This document shows positions 1 through 9,968 of a stretch of 64,000 nucleotides of DNA, piece by piece. The notes under the pieces were generated by a model. The model ran no database searches. It was not told where the DNA came from and saw only the letters and a program-made list of their open reading frames with translations. The DNA comes from Brachionus manjavacas. Taxonomy: Eukaryota > Rotifera > Eurotatoria > Ploima > Brachionidae. Both the position numbers and the translations under genes were made by a program. Numbering within the stretch: the first letter of the stretch is position 1; the number at the start of each line of letters is the position of its first letter. The stretch covers positions 496,001 to 560,000 of the forward strand of contig JAHQIY010000025.1 in NCBI GenBank assembly GCA_019054805.1, written 5' to 3'.

Positions 1-1922
1 ATGCTTGGTATAAAATCATTTATCAATTGCAGATCTAATTTCAAAAATAAATTGATCAAAAAACATTCTAAATTTAATCTAAAATTGTCTTTCAGATTAA
101 TTTTATAAATAAAGAAGCTAAAATGATCTTGATATAAGTGATATTTAAGATTAAAATGAATTGAAACACTACTTGAATTTAAAGAAAAAGGTTTAAAGTT
201 TTTTATGTCATAGATATGTTTATAAATCCGTTTTTTAATATTATTAGTTTGACCTATATAGAATTTATTACAAAATTTACAATAAATAATATAAATACAA
301 TTCAAAGAATTACAATTAGAATTATCCCAAATCGGTAAAAAATAATTATTTTTTAATCTAATTTCACAATTTATATTAGCAAAATTACAAGTTAAACAAT
401 CTTTATTAGAACATTTCTTAAAATTACACATGAAAGAGTTAGGAAATTTAAAAACATGCACCATTAAAGAACTCAAATTATTCTGAGTACTATTTATAAT
501 TCTATATTTGAAATCTTTAAATTCCTCATATTTTTCAATTAAGGATTTAAAAGCTCTGTTAAAAGCTAATTTAAAAACAGCTGAATTTTTATCGAATTCT
601 ATTTTAAAATCGAAGACCTTATCATTTTTATCTTTTTTCGTTTTATATTCCAAGAGTTTATACCTGTCTAAATTAAAGACCATCTTGAAAACTTTATTTA
701 TTTTCTTCAAATTATAACCTCTATCTAAAAGTTGAAAGGTCAATTTTAAAGAATATTTCGTAAAATCACAAAGAGTAGAACAAATTCGTCTTAATCTAAT
801 AAATAAAGATTTAGGAAGATTTTCTAAAATAAAATCAGGATGATTTGAATTAATCGAAAGGTAGCAAAATGTGTTAGTAGGTTTACAGTATAATGAAAAA
901 ATCAAATAATTGGTAAACTTATCTATGGACACTTTAAGATCTAAAAAATTAACTTCATTTCCATGAACTAAATTCAATTTTAAACGCCCAAAAGAATTTT
1001 TTAGACTCTCTAAAGCCTCAAGATTATTAACAATCACAAAAATATCATCAATATATCTAGCATAAAAAAGTGGTCTATGAATATTTAACCAAATTCTTTC
1101 GTAACAATATACAAATAAATTCGCTATTGTAGGACCACAAATTGAACCCATTGCAATACCCATTTTTTGAAAAAAGAAAAATTCTTTATTATAAGAAAAG
1201 TAATTATTCTTTAAAATTAAGTTTAAAATGTTAATAAAACCTATAACATTTATATGTATAGAACAAAGCTTATCTTTCATGTAATCACCTATAACCTTTA
1301 AACAGTCATCATGGTCAATATTAGAATAAAGTGAATCAAAATCACCAGTAACCAAAAAGGAATTTCTAGGAAACATAATATTTTGTGTTTTTTGAATTAA
1401 GTTTTGAGAATCTTGAATAAAAGATTCACAATTTTTGACAAAAGGTCTAAGTATTATATCTACTAATTTACATAATAAAGTCGTTGGATGATATTTATAG
1501 TTAATAATTGGTCTACAAGAGAATTTTACTTTATGTAGTTTTGGTAAGATTCTAAAACTACCTAATTTAGATCTAGAAGGAATTAAACTTATAAAAAGTT
1601 CTTCACTTATATGAGAATTTTCAAAAAGATCCAAGAGACTAGATTCAATATTTTCAATAATTAAATTTAATGGATTAAATTCTAACTTTGTATAAGTATT
1701 CGTATCATCTAAAAGCTCAAAACAAAGTTTTTCATATAATTTATTATCAATTAAACCTGCTCCTATATTCTTATCTAGTTCAACAACTTTAAAAGGTTTA
1801 GTAGTACATAAATTTTTTAGTGTATGTAGTTCATCAAAATTTAAATTCCTATAGGTGCCTATTTCTACATTCTCTAACTCCTTCAATACTTCTAATTGAA
1901 AATAAATAGAATGTTCTAAAAA
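1..1922 (-). pseudogene. PLE copy 1: reverse transcriptase plus GIY-YIG endonuclease, 5'-truncated, runs off window
   Basis: The minus-strand frame stays open from about 1913 to the window edge. By comparison with copy 4 it should stop about 18 bases beyond base 1. In order it carries a PKLHK / RPI block (near 1500-1550), RT motif A (GDFDSLYSNID), motif B (GIAMGS..GPTIAN), the YIDD catalytic motif near 1040-1060, a Cys-rich linker (C-x4-C-x4-C-x2-C), then the GIY-YIG nuclease with IYIIYC and YIGQT near 245-300. PLE proteins prime reverse transcription at chromosomal nicks. The A-run that is shortened by one base in copy 4 has full length here, so this copy keeps the RT-endonuclease frame. It is cut at the 5' side: the frame opens just after a TAA contributed by satellite, so there is no native start codon. 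Probably inactive because the N-terminal part and ORF1 are missing. Confidence 0.88.
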
Positions 1923-2577
1923 ATTTCTTTAGAAATAAAACATTATTCAAATACCGAATCAAGGAAATAGAAGAAAAATGTTACTGTTGATAAATCTAAG
2001 GAAATTTTTTGAATTCAATTTTAAAATTAAAGCTATCAGAATCTTTTTGCTCGATATTTATACTTGAAATGATTTGAAAACAAAATTTTATTAAAATTTC
2101 GTAATCCGATATAAATATTTTGTTCTTAACTGTTTTAGATCTAAGTAAAAAATCTCGAAATATAGAATGACATATATGGAAAAAAATTTCACTTGAAAAG
2201 ATTTATTTTTGAAAAATTTCTTTAGAAATAGAACATTATTCAATTACCAAATCAAGGAAATAAAAGAAAAATGTTACTGTTGATAAATCTAAGGAAATTT
2301 TTTGATTTCAATTTTAAAATTAAAGCTATCAGAATCTTTTTGCTCGATATTTATACTTGAAATGATTTGAAAATAAAATTTTATTAAAATTTCGTAATCC
2401 GATATAAATATTTTGTTCTTAACTGTTTTAGATCTAAGTAAAAAATCTCGAAATATAGAATGACAAATATGGAAAAAAATTTCACTTGAAAAGATTTATT
2501 TTTGAAAAATTTCTTTAGAAATAGAACATTATTCAATTACCAAATCAAGGAAATAAAAGAAAAATGTTACTGTTGAT
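1923..2577. repeat. Satellite block, about 2.2 monomers of 293 bases, between PLE copies 1 and 2
   Basis: The sequence matches the monomers of the large array from 9930 onward (for example the gttactgttgat element recurs at a 293-base spacing). Both ends fall in the same monomer phase as the block at 3710-4950. The left junction with PLE lies within an A-run shared by both partners (about 1918-1923). The right junction lies in a shared ttaa at about 2577-2580. Confidence 0.9.
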
Positions 2578-3709
2578 TAATCTAATAAATAAAGATTTAG
2601 GAAGATTTTCAAAAAATAAAATCAGGATGATTTGATTTAATCGAAAGGTAGCAAAATGTGTTAGTAGGTTTACAGTATAATGAAAAAATCAAATAATTGG
2701 TAAACTTATCTATGGACATCTTAAGATCTAAAAAATTAACTTCATTTCCATGAACTAAATTCAATTTTAAACGCCCAAAAGAATTTTTTAGACTCTCTAA
2801 AGCCTCAAGATTATTAACAATCACAAAAATATCATCAATATATCTAGCATAAAAAAGTGGTCTATGAATATTTAACCAAATTCTTTCGTAACAATATACA
2901 AATAAATTCGCTATTGTAGGACCACAAATTGAACCCATTGCAATACCCATTTTTTGAAAAAAGAAAAATTCTTTATTATAAGAAAAGTAATTATTCTTTA
3001 AAATTAAGTTTAAAATGTTAATAAAACCTATAACATTTATATGTATAGAACAAAGCTTATCTTTCATGTAATCACCTATAACCTTTAAACAGTCATCATG
3101 GTCAATATTAGAATAAAGTGAATCAAAATCACCAGTAACCAAAAAGGAATTTCTAGGAAACATAATATTTTGTGTTTTTTGAATTAAGTTTTGAGAATCT
3201 TGAATAAAAGATTCACAATTTTTGACAAAAGGTCTAAGTATTATATCTACTAATTTACATAATAAAGTCGTTGGATGATATTTATAGTTAATAATTGGTC
3301 TACAAGAGAATTTTACTTTATGTAGTTTTGGTAAGATTCTAAAACTACCTAATTTAGATCTAGAAGGAATTAAACTTATAAAAAGTTCTTCACTTATATG
3401 AGAATTTTCAAAAAGATCCAAGAGACTAGATTCAATATTTTCAATAATTAAATTTAATGGATTAAATTCTAACTTTGTATAAGTATTCGTATCATCTAAA
3501 AGCTCAAAACAAAGTTTTTCATATAATTTATTATCAATTAAACCTGCTCCTATATTCTTATTTAGTTCAACAACTTTAAAAGGTTTAGTAGTACATAAAT
3601 TTTTTAGTGTATGTAGTTCATCAAAATTTAAATTCCTATAGGTGCCTATTTCTACATTCTCTAACTCCTTCAATACTTCTAATTGAAAATAAATAGAATG
3701 TTCTAAAAA
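2577..3709 (-). pseudogene. PLE copy 2: RT fragment truncated at both ends
   Basis: This carries the RT core of the PLE from the ELENVEIG block through motif A (GDFDSLYSNID), motif B (GIAMGS), YIDD and the FLDL motif. It then ends where satellite begins, so the Cys-rich linker and GIY-YIG nuclease are absent. The longest frame (2609-3673) begins at a TTG rather than ATG, and stops at HPDFIF because an A-run is one base longer than in copy 3. The 5' cut is at the same base as in copies 1 and 4, and the 3' cut is the same as in copy 3. It therefore looks like a recombinant internal segment, not an independent insertion. No function expected. Confidence 0.88.
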
Positions 3710-4950
3710 ATTTCTTTAGAAATAAAACATTATTCAAATACCGAATCAAGGAAATAGAAGAAAAATGTTACTGTTGATAAATCTAAGGAAATTTTTTGAA
3801 TTCAATTTTAAAATTAAAGCTATCAGAATCTTTTTGCTCGATATTTATACTTGAAATGATTTGAAAACAAAATTTTATTAAAATTTCGTAATCCGATATA
3901 AATATTTTGTTCTTAACTGTTTTAGATCTAAGTAAAAAATCTCGAAATATAGAATGACATATATGGAAAAAAATTTCACTTGAAAAGATTTATTTTTGAA
4001 AAATTTCTTTAGAAATAGAACATTATTCAATTACCAAATCAAGGAAATAAAAGAAAAATGTTACTGTTGATAAATCTAAGGAAATTTTTTGATTTCAATT
4101 TTAAAATTAAAGCTATCAGAATCTTTTTGCTCGATATTTATACTTGAAATGATTTGAAAATAAAATTTTATTAAAATTTCGTAATCCGATATAAATATTT
4201 TGTTCTTAACTGTTTTAGATCTAAGTAAAAAATCTCGAAATATAGAATGACAAATATGGAAAAAAATTTCACTTGAAAAGATTTATTTTTGAAAAATTTC
4301 TTTAGAAATAGAACATTATTCAATTACCAAATCAAGGAAATAAAAGAAAAATGTTACTGTTGATTAAAATAATGAAATTTTTTGAATTCAATTTTAAAAT
4401 TAAAGCTATCAGAATCTTTTTGCTCGATATTTATACTTGAAATGATTTGAAAACAAAATTTTATTAAAATTTCGTAATCCGATATAAATATTTTGTTCTT
4501 AACTGTTTTAGATCTAAGTAAAAAATCTCGAAATATAGAATGACAAATATGGAAAAAAATTTCACTTGAAAAGATTTATTTTTGAAAAATTTCTTTAGAA
4601 ATAGAACATTATTCAATTACCAAATCAAGGAAATAAAAGAAAAATGTTACTGTTGATAAATCTAAGGAAATTTTTTGATTTCAATTTTAAAATTAAAGCT
4701 ATCAGAATCTTTTTGCTCGATATTTATACTTGAAATGATTTGAAAATAAAATTTTATTAAAATTTCGTAATCCGATATAAATATTTTGTTCTTAACTGTT
4801 TTAGATCTAAGTAAAAAATCTCGAAACATAGAATGACAAATATGGAAAAAAATTTCACTTGAAAAGATTTATTTTTGAAAAATTTCTTTAGAAATAGAAC
4901 ATTATTCAATTACCAAATCAAGGAAATAAAAGAAAAATGTTACTGTTGAT
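3710..4950. repeat. Satellite block, about 4.2 monomers of 293 bases, between PLE copies 2 and 3
   Basis: These are satellite monomers of the same subtype as at 1923-2577 and 9930-11430 (gttactgttga element, ttcacttgaaaag element). Start and end phases are identical to the 1923-2577 block, so the two blocks differ by two whole monomers. That is what unequal exchange between composite PLE-satellite units would give. Confidence 0.9.
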
Positions 4951-6417
4951 TAATCTAATAAATAAAGATTTAGGAAGATTTTCAAAAATAAAATCAGGAT
5001 GATTTGATTTAATCGAAAGGTAGCAAAATGTGTTAGTAGGTTTACAGTATAATGAAAAAATCAAATAATTGGTAAACTTATCTATGGACATCTTAAGATC
5101 TAAAAAATTAACTTCATTTCCATGAACTAAATTCAATTTTAAACGCCCAAAAGAATTTTTTAGACTCTCTAAAGCCTCAAGATTATTAACAATCACAAAA
5201 ATATCATCAATATATCTAGCATAAAAAAGTGGTCTATGAATATTTAACCAAATTCTTTCGTAACAATATACAAATAAATTCGCTATTGTAGGACCACAAA
5301 TTGAACCCATTGCAATACCCATTTTTTGAAAAAAGAAAAATTCTTTATTATAAGAAAAGTAATTATTCTTTAAAATTAAGTTTAAAATGTTAATAAAACC
5401 TATAACATTTATATGTATAGAACAAAGCTTATCTTTCATGTAATCACCTATAACCTTTAAACAGTCATCATGGTCAATATTAGAATAAAGTGAATCAAAA
5501 TCACCAGTAACCAAAAAGGAATTTCTAGGAAACATAATATTTTGTGTTTTTTGAATTAAGTTTTGAGAATCTTGAATAAAAGATTCACAATTTTTGACAA
5601 AAGGTCTAAGTATTATATCTACTAATTTACATAATAAAGTCGTTGGATGATATTTATAGTTAATAATTGGTCTACAAGAGAATTTTACTTTATGTAGTTT
5701 TGGTAAGATTCTAAAACTACCTAATTTAGATCTAGAAGGAATTAAACTTATAAAAAGTTCTTCACTTATATGAGAATTTTCAAAAAGATCCAAGAGACTA
5801 GATTCAATATTTTCAATAATTAAATTTAATGGATTAAATTCTAACTTTGTATAAGTATTCGTATCATCTAAAAGCTCAAAACAAAGTTTTTCATATAATT
5901 TATTATCAATTAAACCTGCTCCTATATTCTTATCTAGTTCAACAACTTTAAAAGGTTTAGTAGTACAAAAATTTTTTAGTGTATGTAGTTCATCAAAATT
6001 TAAATTCCTATAGGTGCCTATTTCTACATTCTCTAACTCCTTCAATACTTCTAATTGAAAATAAATAGAATGTTCTAAAAATGGGATATTTTTTTCATTA
6101 TAATTCTTTTTACAATTTTTAATAAAGCAATCTAAAGAGCTACAATTAGATTGAATTTGTTTAATTTTAAAAGAATTACAAGATTTTAGATTATAGAAAA
6201 GTTGTTTATTGAAATTAAACATATTATTATCAAAAGAATAAATCAAATTCTTGAAAATGTGAAAAATATTAAAATGATAGCAAGGAATAAATTTAAAGCC
6301 GTTGTCCAAAATATTTACTAATTTGTCAATAAAGTCTAAACTAAAATCAATTTCGCCAATTTGAAAAACCCGCTGACCAATTTTATGAATTTTGAAAACA
6401 TCATTAGTATTTACCAT
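4918..6417 (-). CDS. PLE copy 3 ORF2: reverse transcriptase with full N-terminus, endonuclease lost
   Basis: An open 499-residue frame starts at ATG 6417. It has the native N-terminal region missing from the other copies, then the KPFKVVELDKN block typical of PLEs, PKLHK, motif A GDFDSLYSNID, motif B GIAMGS..GPTIAN, catalytic YIDD and the FLDL motif. The PLE sequence ends at about 4950. The last residues of the frame are read from satellite, so the Cys-rich linker and GIY-YIG domain are missing. The start is supported by the upstream ORF1, whose TAA overlaps this ATG as TAATG (6419-6415). RT catalytic residues are intact, but without the endonuclease it could only use pre-existing 3' ends. 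Expression and activity are not shown by the sequence. Confidence 0.85.
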   Translation of the reverse strand: MVNTNDVFKIHKIGQRVFQIGEIDFSLDFIDKLVNILDNGFKFIPCYHFNIFHIFKNLIYSFDNNMFNFNKQLFYNLKSCNSFKIKQIQSNCSSLDCFIKNCKKNYNEKNIPFLEHSIYFQLEVLKELENVEIGTYRNLNFDELHTLKNFCTTKPFKVVELDKNIGAGLIDNKLYEKLCFELLDDTNTYTKLEFNPLNLIIENIESSLLDLFENSHISEELFISLIPSRSKLGSFRILPKLHKVKFSCRPIINYKYHPTTLLCKLVDIILRPFVKNCESFIQDSQNLIQKTQNIMFPRNSFLVTGDFDSLYSNIDHDDCLKVIGDYMKDKLCSIHINVIGFINILNLILKNNYFSYNKEFFFFQKMGIAMGSICGPTIANLFVYCYERIWLNIHRPLFYARYIDDIFVIVNNLEALESLKNSFGRLKLNLVHGNEVNFLDLKMSIDKFTNYLIFSLYCKPTNTFCYLSIKSNHPDFIFENLPKSLFIRLINSNIFLLFP

Positions 6418-7726
6418 TAATTGTTCCCTCTGGACCGGCCTCGTATACGAAAATTTCCTCTTTTGGGATTTGAGTTATTTGAAAAATGGTTCGAATTAGA
6501 ATTGTCTATATTATTTCTCCTCAAAATTGATGCAGGCTTAGTTCGACTTTGATTAAATGAACATTCATCATCATCATCATTAATAGTTAAGTCGGCAAAA
6601 GAGACATTTTTCTTATAATTAGTATTTTTATTATAATTATTGTTATAACGACGTTTGATATGATTATCTTGTTTAGGGGTACTGGATTTTACTTTATAAA
6701 AACTAGCATCATTTGTCGAGTAATTACTTTGATTGCTATTACTAGTTGATTTATAGCCATCAATTTCATAAATCTTAGCAACGTATTTAACTACTTTACA
6801 GCGCTCAGCTTTCCTTTTTGATTCAATTAAGATTTTACTTAACTTTTTTCTTCAACTGAATACGCCTGTCTAAATAAATCATTAATATCGAACTCTAAAT
6901 CATTTTGTTTTTCGAACAATTCTTTTTTAAATCTTCATTTTTAAGTTCTAGACTATTTTTTCTTTCTTCCAGTTCATCAAGAATTAATTTGGTGAATTCA
7001 TCTGTGCATTTTTCAATCAATTTATTATGCTTTTCAACGTATGCTTCTGATTCTTGGAAGAAAGGTCTTGGAAATTCACAAAAAATAAATTTTTTGGTCG
7101 AGTTTGTTGCTCTTTATGTCCTTCAAAAATATTCATATGATTTTTGTAACGAATCAACTTATTACAATTAAAACGGATCTTTCTGCCAATATCATTGTTG
7201 TATAAATAATTATCAAAATCTTTGAATAAATCATTATTTTTGTTTCTATTTCTCAAAAACTTTTCGAATTTATCATTAAATTTATTGTTGAAAAAAGTCT
7301 CCATTATTGAATCGCCCGTTTTATTAAAAACTGAGATTAATTTCGAATGTATAATTCTAAACAAATCAAAATCTTCTTCATTTAAAACATCATTATTTCC
7401 TGTAAGGGAAAGACAAGTATTTTGTTCAAACATTCGACAATACAAAAATTATCTTTCTCTAAATGTAATTCAGATTCCATGAAGTTAAACCTTCTAAACG
7501 AATCGAATATACACCAACAAAATTTAAGGAAATTATCTTTAGTTATTTCATCATGAAACGCAATACGATTAACAAAAAATTCGTGACATGATTTGTATTC
7601 TTTATTCGTTCGAAACGATCGAATCGAATTACCATGGATATTTTGTAAATTAGGAATATTGACCACAAATTTTGAGAAAATACGCAAATTTAGCAAGAAC
7701 TCAGAATCCAACGAAAGTGGTGCCAT
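6417..7726 (-). pseudogene. PLE copy 3 ORF1: coiled-coil / Asn-Ser-rich protein with several frameshifts
   Basis: Starting at ATG 7726 (MAPLSLD), coding sequence can be followed through three frames to the TAA at 6419-6417, roughly 436 residues if joined. The N-terminal half is globular. The middle (about 6850-7060) is rich in Glu, Lys and Leu and looks like a coiled coil. The C-terminal third is Asn/Ser-rich with an acidic DDDDE patch and a basic RIRGRSRG end. Frame changes fall near 7445, 7083, 6940 and 6850, each beside a homopolymer of A or T. I do not recognise a named domain. PLEs are known to carry an upstream ORF of variable type. The location between the hammerhead-like motif and the RT ORF supports ORF1 identity. 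It is either decayed or damaged by assembly indels. Confidence 0.65.
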
Positions 7727-7823
7727 CGGCGTACAATTTATAATGAAAATGTTTTATTTAAATAAAAATTTTTTTAAAAATTTATTAAAAAAGACTAAAT
7801 TTCTTTTTAAATTTCTCTTTAAA

Positions 7824-7867
7824 TTAGAGCGACCGGTTTCGGCTAAAAGCCTTCTTCTAAGCTCTAA
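7824..7867 (-). ncRNA. Hammerhead-ribozyme-like motif at the 5' boundary of PLE copy 3
   Basis: On the minus strand a perfect 7-base stem I (TTAGAGC with GCTCTAA) encloses a core-like TTAGAAGA. A stem-loop GGCT-TTT-AGCC (stem II) follows, then GAAA, then self-complementary ACCGGT, then C as the predicted cleavage base (7831/7830). PLEs are known to carry type I hammerheads with a minimal stem III, thought to act as dimers; the palindromic ACCGGT fits that. The core departs from CUGANGA (one extra base, and C3/U4 not conserved), so activity may be lost. It lies about 100 bases upstream of ORF1 and just downstream of copy 4, the expected place for a PLE terminal repeat. Confidence 0.6.
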
Positions 7868-7989
7868 AAAATTAAAAAATAAAAAATGTTATAAGGTTAT
7901 TATACAAAAAATAAATTAGAAAAGAAAGAGAAAGAATAAAATATTTTTTTTTTTCATTAAGAAAAGTAAAGTTTCAATTTTTACATCGT

Positions 7990-9968
7990 TCATTTATAAA
8001 AAGTTTTAATGCTTGGTATAAAATCATTTATCAATTGCAGATCTAATTTCAAAAATAAATTGATCAAAAAACATTCTAAATTTAATCTAAAATTGTCTTT
8101 CAGATTAATTTTATAAATAAAGAAGCTAAAATGATCTTGATATAAGTGATATTTAAGATTAAAATGAATTGAAACACTACTTGAATTTAAAGAAAAAGGT
8201 TTAAAGTTTTTTATGTCATAGATATGTTTATAAATCCGTTTTTTAATATTATTAGTTTGACCTATATAGAATTTATTACAAAATTTACAATAAATAATAT
8301 AAATACAATTCAAAGAATTACAATTAGAATTATCCCAAATCGGTAAAAAATAATTATTTTTTAATCTAATTTCACAATTTATATTAGCAAAATTACAATT
8401 TAAACAATCTTTATTAGAACATTTCTTAAAATTACACATGAAAGAGTTAGGAAATTTAAAAACATGCACCATTAAAGAACTCAAATTATTCTGAGTACTA
8501 TTTATAATTCTATATTTGAAATCTTTAAATTCCTCATATTTTTCAATTAAGGATTTAAAAGCTCTGTTAAAAGCTAATTTAAAAACAGCTGAATTTTTAT
8601 CGAATTCTATTTTAAAATCGAAGACCTTATCATTTTTATCTTTTTTCGTTTTATATTCCAAGAGTTTATACCTGTCTAAATTAAAGACCATCTTGAAAAC
8701 TTTATTTATTTTCTTCAAATTATAACCTCTATCTAAAAGTTGAAAGGTCAATTTTAAAGAATATTTCGTAAAATCACAAAGAGTAGAACAAATTCGTCTT
8801 AATCTAATAAATAAAGATTTAGGAAGATTTTCTAAAATAAAATCAGGATGATTTGAATTAATCGAAAGGTAGCAAAATGTGTTAGTAGGTTTACAGTATA
8901 ATGAAAAAATCAAATAATTGGTAAACTTATCTATGGACACTTTAAGATCTAAAAAATTAACTTCATTTCCATGAACTAAATTCAATTTTAAACGCCCAAA
9001 AGAATTTTTTAGACTCTCTAAAGCCTCAAGATTATTAACAATCACAAAAATATCATCAATATATCTAGCATAAAAAAGTGGTCTATGAATATTTAACCAA
9101 ATTCTTTCGTAACAATATACAAATAAATTCGCTATTGTAGGACCACAAATTGAACCCATTGCAATACCCATTTTTTGAAAAAGAAAAATTCTTTATTATA
9201 AGAAAAGTAATTATTCTTTAAAATTAAGTTTAAAATGTTAATAAAACCTATAACATTTATATGTATAGAACAAAGCTTATCTTTCATGTAATCACCTATA
9301 ACCTTTAAACAGTCATCATGGTCAATATTAGAATAAAGTGAATCAAAATCACCAGTAACCAAAAAGGAATTTCTAGGAAACATAATATTTTGTGTTTTTT
9401 GAATTAAGTTTTGAGAATCTTGAATAAAAGATTCACAATTTTTGACAAAAGGTCTAAGTATTATATCTACTAATTTACATAATAAAGTCGTTGGATGATA
9501 TTTATAGTTAATAATTGGTCTACAAGAGAATTTTACTTTATGTAGTTTTGGTAAGATTCTAAAACTACCTAATTTAGATCTAGAAGGAATTAAACTTATA
9601 AAAAGTTCTTCACTTATATGAGAATTTTCAAAAAGATCCAAGAGACTAGATTCAATATTTTCAATAATTAAATTTAATGGATTAAATTCTAACTTTGTAT
9701 AAGTATTCGTATCATCTAAAAGCTCAAAACAAAGTTTTTCATATAATTTATTATCAATTAAACCTGCTCCTATATTCTTATCTAGTTCAACAACTTTAAA
9801 AGGTTTAGTAGTACATAAATTTTTTAGTGTATGTAGTTCATCAAAATTTAAATTCCTATAGGTGCCTATTTCTACATTCTCTAACTCCTTCAATACTTCT
9901 AATTGAAAATAAATAGAATGTTCTAAAAAATTCTTTAGAAATAAAACATTATTCAAATACCGAATCAA
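7990..9968 (-). pseudogene. PLE copy 4: RT plus GIY-YIG endonuclease, 5'-truncated and frameshifted
   Basis: Two overlapping minus frames make up one protein. 9968-9132 covers the N-terminal RT through motif A; 9171-7990 covers motif B (GIAMGS), YIDD, the FLDL motif, the Cys-rich linker and the GIY-YIG nuclease (from about residue 289 of the second frame: IYIIYC, YIGQT, then a conserved Arg-x3-His). The break is a single A lost from an A-run at about 9175; copies 1-3 have the full run. A T lost at the satellite junction (about 9930) opens the frame into satellite, giving a chimeric start (MIRYLNNV...). The true 5' part is missing. The stop at 7990 defines the native C-terminus. Nearly identical to copy 1, hence a recent duplicate. 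Confidence 0.88.

Larger units (their letters stand above)
1..9930 (-). mobile_element. Cluster of four Penelope-like element copies mixed with satellite
   Basis: Four minus-strand copies of one Penelope-like retroelement lie at about 1-1922, 2577-3709, 4950-7867 and 7868-9930. They are separated by satellite blocks at 1923-2577 and 3710-4950. Copies 1 and 4 are almost identical at an offset of 8008 bases. Copies 2 and 3 share a diagnostic variant (cat rather than cac near 2718 and 5092) that copies 1 and 4 lack. PLEs carry a telomerase-related RT and, in this branch, a GIY-YIG endonuclease; tandem and 5'-truncated copies are typical of the family. The coding parts are annotated separately. 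Confidence 0.9.

Noticed and set aside
508..717. Plus-strand 69-codon ORF (repeated at 8516-8725)
   Set aside because: It is antisense to the PLE coding region and is duplicated only because the PLE is.
7593..7919. Plus-strand ORF over the hammerhead-like motif
   Set aside because: Antisense to ORF1 and the PLE leader; Lys/Phe-rich low-complexity translation with no similarity.
1..9930. Bacterial retron, group II intron or diversity-generating RT
   Set aside because: The RT has PLE-type motifs and is followed by a Cys-rich linker and GIY-YIG nuclease; the surroundings have spliceosomal introns.
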